From positions 7,856,963 to 7,920,962 of the forward strand of contig JAQFVV010006208.1 of assembly GCA_028023455.1 (NCBI GenBank): 64,000 bases of DNA, in the 5' to 3' direction. Positions 11,288 to 22,175 of the stretch are shown piece by piece. Numbering within the stretch: the first letter of the stretch is position 1; each line of letters opens with the position of its first letter. Both the position numbers and the translations under genes were made by a program. The notes beneath the pieces were generated by a model, which was not told the origin of the DNA, did no database searches, and saw only the letters and a program-made list of their open reading frames with translations. This stretch comes from Epiperipatus broadwayi. Taxonomy: Eukaryota; Onychophora; Udeonychophora; Euonychophora; Peripatidae.

Positions 11288-11320
11288 CTTGGACAGTCCT
11301 GTCTTCATCATAATTGATAT
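11288..11320 (-). CDS. tensin 33-nt microexon upstream of the large exon
   Basis: On the minus strand a pyrimidine-rich acceptor (CTTTCTTTCAG) is followed by 33 bases and a near-consensus donor (CCAAG|GTGAGT). In phase 1 it reads INYDEDRTVQ, and its last G joins the first TA of the large exon to give Val, producing TVQ-VKYTEGP. That position corresponds to the acidic segment before the GPLDGSLYA block in vertebrate tensins. Both ends are phase 1 and the length is a multiple of three, so inclusion or skipping keeps the frame; it may be an alternative cassette. It sits 4.26 kb upstream of the large exon. The splice signals and frame are seen directly; the assignment is inferred. Confidence 0.72.
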
Positions 11321-12075
11321 CTGAAAGAAAGAAAAGATTCAGTAAAAAATTAAATCCACTTCCGCCATATTTAATATTCTTCCTCAAAATATCAATGAAA
11401 GATTTAGTTGTTCAAGAAATGAATCTGCAAATAAGATGCCATAGGGCAAACTCCAAGGAGTGAAGGAATGGGGTGGGAGTGGGTGGGTCACGACTTTCTA
11501 TAAACAACAAGCAATTTAAACAGTTTGAAGCATATCTCCTCGAAGCATCATTTGCATTAAAAAAAAAAAAATGAAGCAAATTTAGATAATAAAAAGAGAA
11601 AGAGAGAAAGCAATTTATCTTTAAAGGAAGTAGACTTAAGCAATTATGGATAATGAGGTTGAGGAATGGTAATACAGAGAATAGTTTTCTATCATTATTA
11701 AATATAAAAAAATTGAAACATTATTGGATACAAAAATACATATAGGTCTAATTTTAATATTTAACTTACATAAACATTTCTTATGAAAGCAACATTTAGC
11801 TGTTTTCTTTTTTCATTTTTTAATTAGACTCAGTTGTATGTAGATTTATCATATAGAAATAAAACAGAATTCCGAAACTGTTAGTATTTAATTGGATTAT
11901 AAGAGTTTAGTTTAGAAGAGAAACTTGAAAGAGACGTCAAAGTGTTTTGATTGGAGCATAGCAAGTGAAACTAAAAGAAAAGTACATTTCGCTGTTTTAC
12001 AATGGAAAGAAAGTTTAGATAGGAAATTGTGTATTTAAAAACAAAGAAGCAACGGGGGGAGGGGTAATTATGTGT
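11321..12075. other. intronic AT-rich sequence, nothing recognised
   Basis: An A-run near 11561 and a purine-rich GAGAAAGAGAGAAAG stretch near 11595; no repeat family or exon recognised. Confidence 0.55.
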
Positions 12076-12353
12076 TAGACCTACTCCCTGTGTTTGCGAC
12101 GGCAAAATGCAGTACTTTTCTCCAATGGGGGAGAGGGGTGTTTGCGATGGCATAATGTCGTATTAAAAAGTCATATCTACCTGTTTTTATTTAGTATCAT
12201 AGTGTGTTTATTATTGTTTATTTGTGTACAAATTTATACTTTTCATACAGTTAAAAATTTGACTTTTTTATTACGGCATTCTCCGTTGCACCCCCCACCC
12301 CTCCGGGAGAAAAATGCAGCATTCTGCCGTTGCAAACACGGGCAGCTGGTCTA
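12076..12353. repeat. FB5 inverted-repeat element
   Basis: Arms of about 80-95 bp (12076-12170 and 12275-12353) match in inverse: AGACCTACTCCCTGTGTTTGC against the complement of GCAAACACGGGCAGCTGGTCT. They contain C/G-rich blocks (GGGGGAGAGGGG, CCCCCCACCCCTCC) unusual for this window. The middle is AT-rich and recurs at 32158-32285. Confidence 0.7.
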
Positions 12354-12703
12354 ATACGTAAAGTACATGAAAAAATAAGTATGTGAATGAAAAAACAATA
12401 CGAATTAAGACAAAAAAGTTGTAAAGAATTAAATATTTATATTAGACTGGAATTATGTAAGTAATCTTATAGTTTATGGTGTGCGAGCATCAAAGGATCA
12501 GGCTGAGTATAAATATGAATCATTTGTGCCCATGTCATGTGATATTTGAGCACACCATTTTCAATTTAATGCATATTACAATACCGTACTTTAAATCTGG
12601 TCTACCATATCTCTATAGATAGATTTAAGAGCCTGTACAAGCGTAGTGAGCATTTAATCGACGAACATGAGATTTTTTTCTTTTATACAAACTGAGAATT
12701 AAT
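12354..12703. other. AT-rich sequence, nothing recognised
   Basis: Contains a loose inverted pair GGTGTGC...GCACACC (about 12479-12556); otherwise featureless. Confidence 0.5.
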
Positions 12704-12719
12704 ACAAGAACTTTTAATT

Positions 12720-13324
12720 AACCCATTCATTCAGTATACTAAATGTTTACTATAATAAATGGGGGATTTGAACTTAGGCTTTTCAGTCTATATTCATCAT
12801 TCACTCCATCTCAACCAATCAGTACAGATGACTACACACAAGCCAAAAAGATAAATGATCCCCAATATATATATATATATGTATTTCGTGTAGAACCAAC
12901 ATTCACCAGTTGGCCAGAACATAATCTCCCACACATATATATATACAATCAGTGCTCAGTTTATATTAACATAGCAATTACTTAAAATTTAATGAGCAGG
13001 CTTCAATCTTCTCACCCTTTCACCAAGGGCTTTGAGCATTCCATCGTTGGTTTTTCAATGAAATGGAAGGTTGAATTGTTGGAAAGGTGAGAAGAAGTCT
13101 GACCATTAAAGTTTAATGAATTGCTTTTTAATACAAGCTGAGCACTGATTGTATATATATGTGGAAGATTATGATCTGGACCTACTGATGAGTGCTGGTT
13201 CTGCAAGAAATATGTATACTGGGGATCATTTATTCTTTTTGATATGTACATGATCATGAGTATTGGTTGAGATGGAATGAAGAATGATATAGACTGAAAA
13301 TCTTAAGTTCAAATCCCTCTATTT
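12720..13324. mobile_element. FB1 foldback retroposon with 16-bp target duplication
   Basis: 605-bp insertion bracketed by ACAAGAACTTTTAATT at 12704-12719 and 13325-13340. The inner part (12761-13320) is a palindrome starting GGGGGATTTGAAC and ending GTTCAAATCCCTC. Hammerhead-like motifs in both arms; the sense one (near 13170-13200) has a weakened stem II. Confidence 0.85.
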
Positions 13325-13340
13325 ACAAGAACTTTTAATT

Positions 13341-13557
13341 TTTAGGTTTGTTACTTCACTGTTGTACTAAACTACAATGATTTTATCTCATTTATAATTA
13401 CTTATTTCAATTGGAGCACAAATATGAATATGATGAATTCCACATATTGCACTACCTTAGTGATTTGTCACAAAGAAAGACATCAATGCATTTGTAATCA
13501 GACTTAATGGCATAAGAACAACTAAATAAATTTACTTACTAATTCAATTAATATATA
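13341..13557. other. AT-rich sequence, nothing recognised
   Basis: No exon or repeat recognised. Confidence 0.5.
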
Positions 13558-13865
13558 AAGGGTTTGAACTCAGACTTTCACATGACCCTCAAATCATTCA
13601 TGCTATCTCATACCGCTGATACACTTGATCACACAATGTCGAAAAGATAAATAATCACCAATATATGCATTTCATGCCAAACCAGCACTTGTCAGTTGGT
13701 CCAGATTATCATCTCCACAACTGATGAGCGCTGTTTTAGCATGAAATATGAATATATTGGTGATTATTTATCTTTTTGACATGTGTGTGATCAAGTGTAC
13801 CAGCGGTATGAGGTAGCATAGATGGTTGAGGGTCATGTAAAAGTCTGAGTTCAAACCCCCTGTAT
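13558..13865. repeat. FB1 foldback, short form
   Basis: Starts AAAGGGTTTGAACTCAGAC and ends GAGTTCAAACCCCC. Its arms meet directly at the hammerhead region near 13715-13725, so the central part is deleted. Confidence 0.78.
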
Positions 13866-14365
13866 ATTACATATAGAAGTGCAGATATGAAAAAAAACTA
13901 CTGTAGAAAAAATTGATACTTCAAAATATAGTGCTTTAAGGTCTACCCATCCCTTGTATATGTATGTAAATGGATTATGTCCTGTACATGAAGAGTCAGA
14001 GTGACTTGTGATCAACATGGGTAGGATGAGAAGGTTGGCACTAAGATGGGCTTTGAACATTCCATCATCAGATTTTCAATGAAATGGACAGCTGAAAAGT
14101 TGTGGGGTGGAGTGGTTTGAAGCCTGTCCATTAAAGTATAAAGATTGGCTATCTTATTATAAGCTGAGCTTTGATTGTATATATGTGTGGAGATGATAAT
14201 CTGGACCAACTGATGAGTGCTGGTTTAACATGAAATGCATATATTGGTGATTATTTACCTTTTCGACATGTGTGTATCAAGTGTATCAGCAGTATGAGAT
14301 AGCATGGATGGTTGAAGGTCATGTGAAAGTTTGAGATCAAACCTCCTATATAATACATTAGAAGT
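13866..14365 (+). repeat. FB1 arm, long form
   Basis: A single-orientation FB1 arm with the extra segment CATGGGTAGGATGAGAAGG also seen inverted at 43485-43500 and 55380-55395. Hammerhead-like core CTGATGA at 14210-14216 and GAAA at 14232-14235. Ends GAGATCAAACCTCC. Confidence 0.75.
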
Positions 14366-15535
14366 GCAGGTATGAAAATGCCTGTATTGTAGAAAAAAAT
14401 TCATAATTCGATTAATCAAAAAAAAAAATCTTGTCAATTCAAAATTCTTTAGTAAGTTTAATTTTTTTTCAGCCGCCTTCAAAATTTGCATTTCAGATCA
14501 TGATCATAATAAGTTAAACGCTGTATTATAAAATGTTTTATATTACACTATTATAAATTTTAATTAAAAGTGATGATTGTAACTAGAAGAGTATTCAAAC
14601 AATATTCTCGGTGCATATTCACATAGCACTGACAATTTGATACTCAGTAAATTCTGCTTTGCAATGATACGAAAAGCCAACATCGAAGGATCAAAAAGCG
14701 GCATTGCTGCTACGGATGCTTGTCTGCCATGAGCCAATTATCATTGCGGTAACTTTTCCAACATCTCTCGCTTGAAATTATTTCATAGCAACAAGACATC
14801 TTCATAAATGATTGATATTTGAAATATATCAACACAATATGAAATAATGATAATTATTGATTAGTATATAAAAAAAGTGAATGTTAAGCATTTTAATACT
14901 ATTCAAGACTAAGACTATTAAAATCATTCCCAACAGTTAAATTATTATATTATACAAAGAAGTATTAGGATGTATCCCAAATCCTTCAATAGTAATGATC
15001 AAAGATATTCAAATTGCACTTCTACATTCTTAATATATTTAAAGGAAGCATTCATTTGTCCGAGTTATTGTTAGTTGGTATCATTTATTGACAATAAAAC
15101 ATGTACCTATGTATGCTACATCCTCATCAAACAAGCAAAAAGATAATATGAACATCACTTGGTCATCATCATCATGTGCGCACACTCAATGCACCTCATC
15201 ATTTTTTATGGTTTGTTACGTATTTTAAAATTATATTAAGAGGATGGCAAACAATAGGTTACTGTTACTGACCCTCTATTGAAGAGACATTGTTAGATAT
15301 GGTACACAACAAGAAAGAAAATATTTAAATAATCTAGAGATCATGTAATGCTTAAACACCAGAAATGACAGGTTTCAATCCAGGAACATCGCTTTTTAAG
15401 ACATTGTCATTCCATTTAACGATCCAAGGCATAGTAGCACACTATATCTAATTAATTCAATGAAGTTGACAATTGTGAATTACCAATATCACTAGTGAAA
15501 GACAATCATGAAATCAAATTACATTATAATTAACT
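14366..15535. other. non-coding AT-rich sequence
   Basis: Mostly unique. 15350-15450 has a degenerate tRNA-like block on the minus strand (CAGGTTTCAATCC, B-box-like), perhaps an old SINE. A somewhat GC-richer island at 14640-14770 has no convincing exon. Confidence 0.5.
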
Positions 15536-16248
15536 TTGGTACTTTTATGAGTTTTCAAGTAAACAAGATGGCAACCTGTATTTCTGATAAATATACAGTT
15601 TCGAGGGCCAATAATCTACTGAAGATGTTTTAGTTGTTAAATTGAAGGAAAATTAATAAATTGATTGTTAAATTTAAAAAAGGGAATAAATTTTGATAAA
15701 TTTCATCAAGAAGCTTGATTTCAATTTTTTTTTACTCATAATGTAAGAAACGAAGAGACATTCTTAACATTGTCGTACTTGGGTTCAATTCTGCAAGTTT
15801 CTTTTTGTAAGCAATATTTTGATAAATTATCATATTGATAAAAATTTGGAATTTTCCTGGCCCAGAACATGATGCAGTGGACAATTTGCATAGGTATGGC
15901 ATCATGCCCTCGTGAAAAGTGTGCATTAACAATCATGATGATTGATGCTGCCAACATGAATAAAGTGTAAATATTATATTTATTATATAACTTTTTTCAT
16001 TTTTCTGTTAACAAGATAACCGCCCCCCCTCCAAAAGAAAATAAACCGTAAATACTGTAATTAGTTTTTCCACAATGATTTCTTTTTTTTTAAATAACAG
16101 TAATAAAAAAGAAATCTAATATTTAAATAGGACTACATTTCCTAACAGATATTTTCATTTTGTAAAGGCCCCTGAAACTGTATATTTTCCAAAAAGATGG
16201 GCTGCCATCTTGGTTTACTTGAAAACTCACAAGTACCAAAAAGTGTTT
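15536..16248. mobile_element. terminal-inverted-repeat element, copy 1
   Basis: Inverted ends of about 75 bp: TTTGGTAC...GAGTTTTCAAGTAAAC at left and its inverse ending GTACCAAA at right, with a shared inner block AAATATACAGTTTC. About 713 bp; the interior is non-coding. Same family as 38334-39191. No clear target duplication. Confidence 0.68.
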
Positions 16249-16473
16249 AAAAGTCTCAAGTGCAAATTTAAATCTTTAATAATCTTATCTGATGATAAAT
16301 CAATTTTGCCAACTCGTAGAAATAGCTAAATTAACTATACCCCAGTTTTGATGCCAGTCTTACATTTCTAATGTATACTTGAAAATAATGAGAGAAGGGG
16401 CAGTCTCTTTAGTTAGGCCAAGCCTAAATACCTATTATTTTGGAAGTTATTGATGTATAATATACAAATTTAC
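16249..16473. other. AT-rich sequence, nothing recognised
   Basis: No feature recognised. Confidence 0.5.
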
Positions 16474-16570
16474 TATTAATGACTTAAATCTAGACTTTCA
16501 AGCTCCCTACAGTCATCAACTCTATCTAATATAACCAATACAGATGACCACATACACATGATAATAATAA

Positions 16571-16631
16571 ATGATCTTCAATATATGTATTTCATGCTGA
16601 ACCAGCACTCATCAGTTGGTCCAGATCATCA
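16571..16631 (-). ncRNA. hammerhead-ribozyme-like motif (FB1 consensus)
   Basis: Minus strand: CTGATGA (16615-16609); stem II GTGCTG GTT CAGCAT; GAAA (16593-16590); short stem III ATA/TAT; cleavage triplet ending in A. Stem I extends through GATGATCT against AGATCAT with a GGA bulge. Looks like a type I hammerhead with minimal stem III. Confidence 0.75.
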
Positions 16632-17066
16632 TGTCCCACACACACATATAAGCAGTGCTCGATTTTATGTTAAGATAGCAAATCTACAAACTTTAATGGA
16701 CAGGCTTCAATCCTCCCCACTCTCCAACTCTTCAGCCATCCATATCACTGAAAATCTGATGATGGAATGCTCAAAGTCTTTGATGATGCAATATTATAGT
16801 CATATTCCTTATAGTCATACCCATGTTGAACTTAAGACACTCTGACCCCTCATATGTAGGACCTTAATATGTCCATTTAAATACACAGAAGAGGGATATG
16901 CAGGATATAGGCTGAATATGTAATGTTGTATTACAACTATAATGTATATACTTAACCCAGATGTAATTAAAGGGGATTTGAACCTAGACTTTCAAGCTTC
17001 TTACAGTCATCCACTCTAGCCAATGCAACCGATATACATGATCACATACATGTGATAAAAAATAAA

Positions 17067-17131
17067 TGATCTCCAATATATGTATTTCATGCTGAACCAG
17101 CACTCATCAGTTGGTCTGGAACATCATCTTC
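17067..17131 (-). ncRNA. hammerhead-ribozyme-like motif (FB1)
   Basis: Minus strand: same core as 16571-16631, with both stem I strands CCAA and TTGG intact, CTGATGA, stem II GTGCTG/CAGCAT and GAAA. Confidence 0.75.
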
Positions 17132-17491
17132 ATGCATATATATAGTCAGTGCTCAGTTTTATATTAAGATAGCGAATTTAATGGACAGGTTTCAATCCTC
17201 TCTACTCTCCAGCCATTAAAGTTTGTATATTTACTATTTTAATATAAAACTGAGCACTAATTTTGCATATGCGTGGGAGATGATGATCCAGACCAACTGA
17301 AGAGTGCTAGTTCAGCATGAAATATATATTGGAGATCATTTATCTTTTATCACATGTATGTGGTCATGTATATCAGTTATATTAGATAGAGTGGATGCCA
17401 TAGGAAACTTGAAAGTCTGGGTTCAAATCCCCATTAATTTCATCTAGGTTAAGAATATACATTATAATTGTATTTCAATATTATTAATGAC

Positions 17492-18124
17492 ATAAGAACT
17501 ATAACAGTTAATTCTCAATCTCCTTGTGCTTGTCCCTAGAAAAATTAAGAGATCATAAAATTAACAGTTTGTCATTGTTTATAGTAGATCCACCTTATTC
17601 ACGGTCTTAAATTCTGCTGTCTTAACTCAAAGATATCAAAAAATTAAAGATTTGTAAAAAAAAAAAACGCTCATTTTTCTCATTCACATTATAACTTCTG
17701 CTATGGTTGATTATTTCAGTCGCTACCTTTTGTTTGGACAAAAAATATGTAATTAAAATTAAAAGTTATAATTTCAAAAAAATATTTACTAAGGCAATAA
17801 ACCTAAAGCATGTGCGGTTGAAAATGCGAACGTAGGGACCTCTACAGGTTTTAACCACAAACTAAAATAACCTTAATATTTTATCAATATAAATTTTCAT
17901 TGCAAGTGAGAAAAAAAACTCTAACAAGACAAAACAATTAATAACTTGAATATTTGAATTAAAATTTATTTATGTGAAGTTGTTTCCTTACAAAATTTTA
18001 AATTTCAATAAATTATATAAATGATGTACTTTTTGTTTATTGTGCAGTAAATTTTATTAGTTAATTATTTTCATTTATATTTTACTCCATATAAAGCTAT
18101 TTTTTAAATATCTACATATTACAA
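17492..18124. other. AT-rich intronic/intergenic sequence
   Basis: Nothing recognised. Confidence 0.5.
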
Positions 18125-18317
18125 ATTTGCATAGTTTGTTTGTCTGCATAACAAAGTGGATTCCTTCTTTATAACCTAAAGCTGAGTGCCACTTTTGGTG
18201 AAGTTCACCATAAACTTAGCTCTCGATTATGGTGAATTTCACCGAAAGTGCACTTAAGCTTTAAGTTATAAATAAGAAACCCTTCATTATGCAGATAAAC
18301 AAATGTATGCAAATTTG
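18125..18317. repeat. FB7 hairpin repeat
   Basis: Inverted repeat with arms of about 93 bp around a CTCG centre. AAATTTGCATAGTTTGTTTG at left matches the inverse of CAAATGTATGCAAATTT at right; inner arms pair TTTTGGTGAAGTTCACC with GGTGAATTTCACCGAAA. Single copy seen. Confidence 0.78.
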
Positions 18318-18451
18318 AATTACAAATACAAATGAAAATCAATATATTTACATATTAGTAAATAAACATATGTATGTATGTTCAATTGTTATTAATTTTC
18401 TTCTTTTCTTAGCCAATGTAATATCTCGTAAAGATGAAAACCCACACCAGA

Positions 18452-18580
18452 AAAGGTAGTTTTTAAATAATATTTAGCTTTATTACTGCCTAGCATGCTT
18501 TCAATACATTTTTACTATATCATATTCATAGCTAAATATTAAAAAAACTATATTTACGTGTGTATTTTTATTTTACCAGA
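18452..18580 (+). repeat. FB8 repeat fragment
   Basis: Starts CAGAAAAGGTAGTTTTTAAA and ends in TTTTACCAG, matching the ends of the foldback at 27785-27977. Confidence 0.6.
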
Positions 18581-18599
18581 TATTATATGTGTATGTTAT

Positions 18600-18716
18600 T
18601 ACTGGATGAGTAGTACTAGATAGGGATTTTATGCACAATCCTTCTTACATCCATTGATTACTCAGGCTACATTGGGTGGCACTACTAGGTGGAGAGTTTT
18701 GCCTGGTATGACAAAC
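18600..18716 (+). repeat. FB2 fragment, 3' arm
   Basis: The last ~115 bp of FB2: GGATGAGTAGTACTAGATAG through GGAGAGTTTTGCCTGG. Confidence 0.75.
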
Positions 18717-18812
18717 ATTCTCCCAGGATAATAAAACTTTTGATCTGATATTTTCAGCAGAGAATTGGTATACTATAAAGCATCCTAAGTATTAGCCTAT
18801 ATGCATTAATGG

Positions 18813-19170
18813 TTACTAAAAGATTTAGGTAATTTGTCCTAATTTTAAATATATTTTACTACAGATCAGACTATGAAATCTGAATATCATCATTCCAGAT
18901 ATATATCAAGGCATCACCTCTCTGATAGAGATAATAATCAATTGAACCATATTATCTTCAAGAGATATCTAATGTGAAACTATTTATATGCTTACTAAAA
19001 GATTTAGGTAATTTGTCCTAATTTTAAATATATTTTACTACAGATCAGACTATGAAATCTGAATATCATCATTCCAGATATATATCAAGGCATCACCTCT
19101 CTGATAGAGATAATAATCAATTGAACCATATTATCTTCAAGGGATATCTAATGTGAAACTATTTATATGC
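18813..19170 (+). repeat. recent 179-bp tandem duplication
   Basis: Two almost identical units (18813-18991 and 18992-19170). I saw one difference, AAGAGATATC versus AAGGGATATC. Non-coding. Confidence 0.9.
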
Positions 19171-19477
19171 TCAACTCAACACTATAGCAATTGAGAAGAT
19201 AACATCACACCATAAATGTACGATTTCCTACTTTGTTGAAAGGTAATTTTAGTCTTGATCCTTATCTGTGACACCAACTATTAAACAATGTGTAAAAAGC
19301 ATATTCCAGTGACAGTTAATTCTTTAAAAAAATATAAATACCATAAAAATGCAGTAGTGTTTTAGTAAATTTCACTTCTAAAAATAACCATATATTCCAA
19401 GATCTTCAAATTTAATTATAAATTTGGCATGAAAATAAAGAATATAATTTAGCTAGTCGTCAAGAATATTAATGTTA
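19171..19477. other. AT-rich sequence, nothing recognised
   Basis: No feature recognised. Confidence 0.5.
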
Positions 19478-20187
19478 AAACAGGCAAAACTTTCTATACA
19501 GAAGTGCCACTCAGTTCAAGCCAGAGTAATCAATGGATGCAAGAAGGTTTGTGCACAATATCCCTATCCAGTGCCTATTCATTCAATATCCCTAGACTAG
19601 TTTCTAGCTTGTGGCTTTCATCAATGAGTAGTCTTGGATCTGAGAGCACTGCACCTAGATCTTAGCATCCAAAGCAACTCTCCAGCAACCACCTTTTATG
19701 TCTTCTTAACTATAAAACTAATCCAAGTGCATTAGCTTATATAGTCATAAAGGTTTGAACTTAGTTCAGTACCCATACATTTTGGTGTGTTTGATTCTTT
19801 AATAACCATAGCCATCACTATTCTATTAGGCAAAATTGATATTAAATCACTAAACATAACATGATCACCATTTCTTATGCTTGCTCAAGCTGTTAAAACT
19901 GGCAAAACCCTTTATACAGTAGTGAAATTCAGTGCAAGAAGGTTTGTGCATGAAATCCCTATCTAGTGCCTACTTATCTAATATCCCCACACTAGTTTCT
20001 AGCTTGTGGCTTTCATCAGTGAGGAGCCTTGGATCTGAGAACACTGAACCTATCTTATGATCTGATGCAACCCTCCAGCAGCCACCTTTTATCTCTACTT
20101 AACTACAAAACTAGAAACTACAAACTAGAAACTAGTCTGGGGATAATGGATGAGTAGGCACTAGATAGGGAATTTATGCTGTATGGT
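19478..20187. repeat. composite FB2 element
   Basis: Starts with the inverted FB2 end AAACAGGCAAAAC, passes through the FB2 internal segment (TTTGGTGTGTTTGATTC region), a second FB2 start (CACTAAACATAACATGATCAC near 19853) and a short right arm ending near 20187. The minus-strand hammerhead at about 19983-20035 has an intact CTGATGA core, but the cleavage base is changed to G. Confidence 0.72.
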
Positions 20188-20637
20188 GACTGGAATATCT
20201 ATGCTTATGACGTTAGGTTTTCGATCTGGTGAATCTTGGATAATTTTTTCGAGTCAAAACCAGAGATTATGATATATAATTTTTTTTACCAGGTAGATAA
20301 GTCAGCAAATGGTCAAAGCAATTAGCGATTTTGTATTGGTAATCTAAATAAATGAGTATAACAAGTCTTAGTTAAAAATAGATTCCTAGTTAATCTGGAT
20401 TTAATCTTTTTTAAATACTGTATATATATATTTTATTGTAGTATTTTTTAAATTAATGTTCATTCAATCCATAAAATTAGAAATAAAAGATTTTACTGAA
20501 CACAAAGGTGCAGAGATTTATTTCCGGATTATTTTTAATTGGTTGGAACAATTTCAATATTATGAAAAAAGTTTGCTTTTTTCCTATCCTAAACTGGAAA
20601 TATTTGAATAAATGAAAAATCTGCAAACTTCAGGAAG
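20188..20637. other. AT-rich sequence, nothing recognised
   Basis: No feature recognised. Confidence 0.5.
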
Positions 20638-20651
20638 AAAAAATAGTCTTT

Positions 20652-20756
20652 GGTCAAGCGTTGTTAGCCGAGAGGTCATCGCACCCGCCTTGCAAGCAAG
20701 TAGTTGGTTGCAGACGAGTGTGGGTTCGCGACCCGGCTGATGCTATGACATATGAG
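20652..20756 (+). repeat. SINE-S with 14-bp target duplication
   Basis: tRNA-like head (GTCAAGCGTTGTTAGCCGAG, then GGGTTCGCGACCC as B box), end CATATGAG and A-rich tail. AAAAAATAGTCTTT at 20638-20651 and 20757-20770 is a 14-bp duplication, good evidence of retroposition. Contains an internal repeat in the variable-arm region (GCAAGCAAGTAGTTGG). Confidence 0.85.
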
Positions 20757-20770
20757 AAAAAATAGTCTTT

Positions 20771-21237
20771 AAAAAAATATATATATATTACGGTATTTTC
20801 TTTTAAATAATACATTTTTTGTTAAAGAAATAAGTAGTTTCCAAGATAGTAAATAATATATGACGTTTGTTTAAAGATAAAAATTTGTGATGGTTTAAAA
20901 ACTCAAGATAATAAGACAGAATTATAAACATCGATAAATTTTCAAAATATAGAATGTTGGAAATAAATATTTAACACTTTCAGCTCTCTCGAATTTCTTA
21001 GAAACTCCGAACATGACTCAAGTTATTAACGGGTTGAATGATAGTGTCAGGAAAACTGTTTACAAAAAGGTAATGAACTTTCAACTATCCAAATGAGGTT
21101 CTGCAAAGATTTGATTATATTTTGACTAACAAAATGAGTACAAAAATGTAATATAGTAGACATAATACAGAAAACGATTATCCATTAATATATCTTATTT
21201 GAAATACAGGCATTTTACATATACCTGGAGCTTAATT
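20771..21237. other. AT-rich sequence, nothing recognised
   Basis: No feature recognised. Confidence 0.5.
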
Positions 21238-21600
21238 GTAAATATAGGGGATTTGAACACGAACTTTCAAACACTCTTCAACTATCCACACTATCTCACA
21301 CTGTTGATATACATGGCCACGCACATGTAGAAAAAAGGTAAATAATCACCAATATCCGTATTTCGTGCTGAACCAGCACTAATCAGTTGGTACAGATCAT
21401 CATCTCCCACACATATATATATAATCAGTGCGCCGTGTGAGATGATGATCTGGACCAACTGATGACTGCTAGTTCAGCACGAAATCGTGATTATCTTTTC
21501 TATATGGGTGTGGACATGTGTACCAGTGTTATAAGATAGTGTGGATAGTTGAAGCATGCTTGAAAGTCTGTTCAAATTTCCTATATTTAATATAAGTCTT
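21238..21600. repeat. FB1 foldback element
   Basis: Starts TATAGGGGATTTGAACACG and ends near CCTATATTTAATATAAG. The arms meet near 21435; both hammerhead cores are slightly damaged (CTGATTA on minus; stem II on plus). Confidence 0.75.
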
Positions 21601-21790
21601 GGTAAATGTAGAGCTAGTGAGGCAAATTGCCGTAGAGAGATAGTATCAATAATTGATATTTTTAATCTTTAGGAATACCCCATAAATTGAGCCGCAAATT
21701 ATAAATCGTTTTAATATTTTAACATTTTTAAAATGACTCAGATTTAGAAAAAAAAAAAACAATCCAGAGAAAGCAGAAACAGTACTCAGT

Positions 21791-22165
21791 CGTCATCATC
21801 ATCATCATCATCATCATAATCAACCATTATTGATCCACTGCAGGATGAAGGTCTCTCCAAGTTCAATCCATCTTCTCCGATCTTTAACTTCTCTTCTTCA
21901 TATCACCCTTGCACACTTTCTTATTTCATCCATCCATCTTACATGTGGTTTCTTTCTGGGTCTTTTACAATCTCTTGGAATCCAGTTTAAAATTTCAATT
22001 GTCCATCTATTATCATCTCTTCTAGCAATATGTCCAGCCCAACTCCACTTTCAATCTTTTAATTTTTTCAACGAGGCCAGTAACACCTGTTTGTTCTCTT
22101 ACCCATACATTGTGTTTTCAATCTCTTCTTGTTACTCCCAACATACATCTCTCCATACTTCTTTG
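21791..22165 (-). mobile_element. 5'-truncated RTE-like LINE with 10-bp target duplication
   Basis: The 3' end of the same LINE as 30612-32157: the ATG-repeat tail (TCA run at 21793-21817 on plus), then the reverse-transcriptase C-terminal region and its downstream segment in inverse. AGTACTCAGT at 21781-21790 and 22166-22175 is the target duplication. Confidence 0.88.
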
Positions 22166-22175
22166 AGTACTCAGT

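Larger units (their letters stand above)
16484..17481. mobile_element. long FB1 element with target duplication
   Basis: About 998 bp made of one FB1 arm (16484-16920) followed by a full FB1 palindrome (16920-17490). TATTAATGAC at 16474-16483 and 17482-17491 forms a 10-bp duplication. The left end lacks the usual GGGGATTTG start, so it looks end-truncated. Three hammerhead-like cores: two on minus (16571-16631, 17067-17131), one on plus near 17285-17340. Confidence 0.75.

Noticed and set aside
20652-20756. tRNA-like sequence
   Set aside because: Flanked by a 14-bp duplication and A tail; a SINE rather than a tRNA gene.
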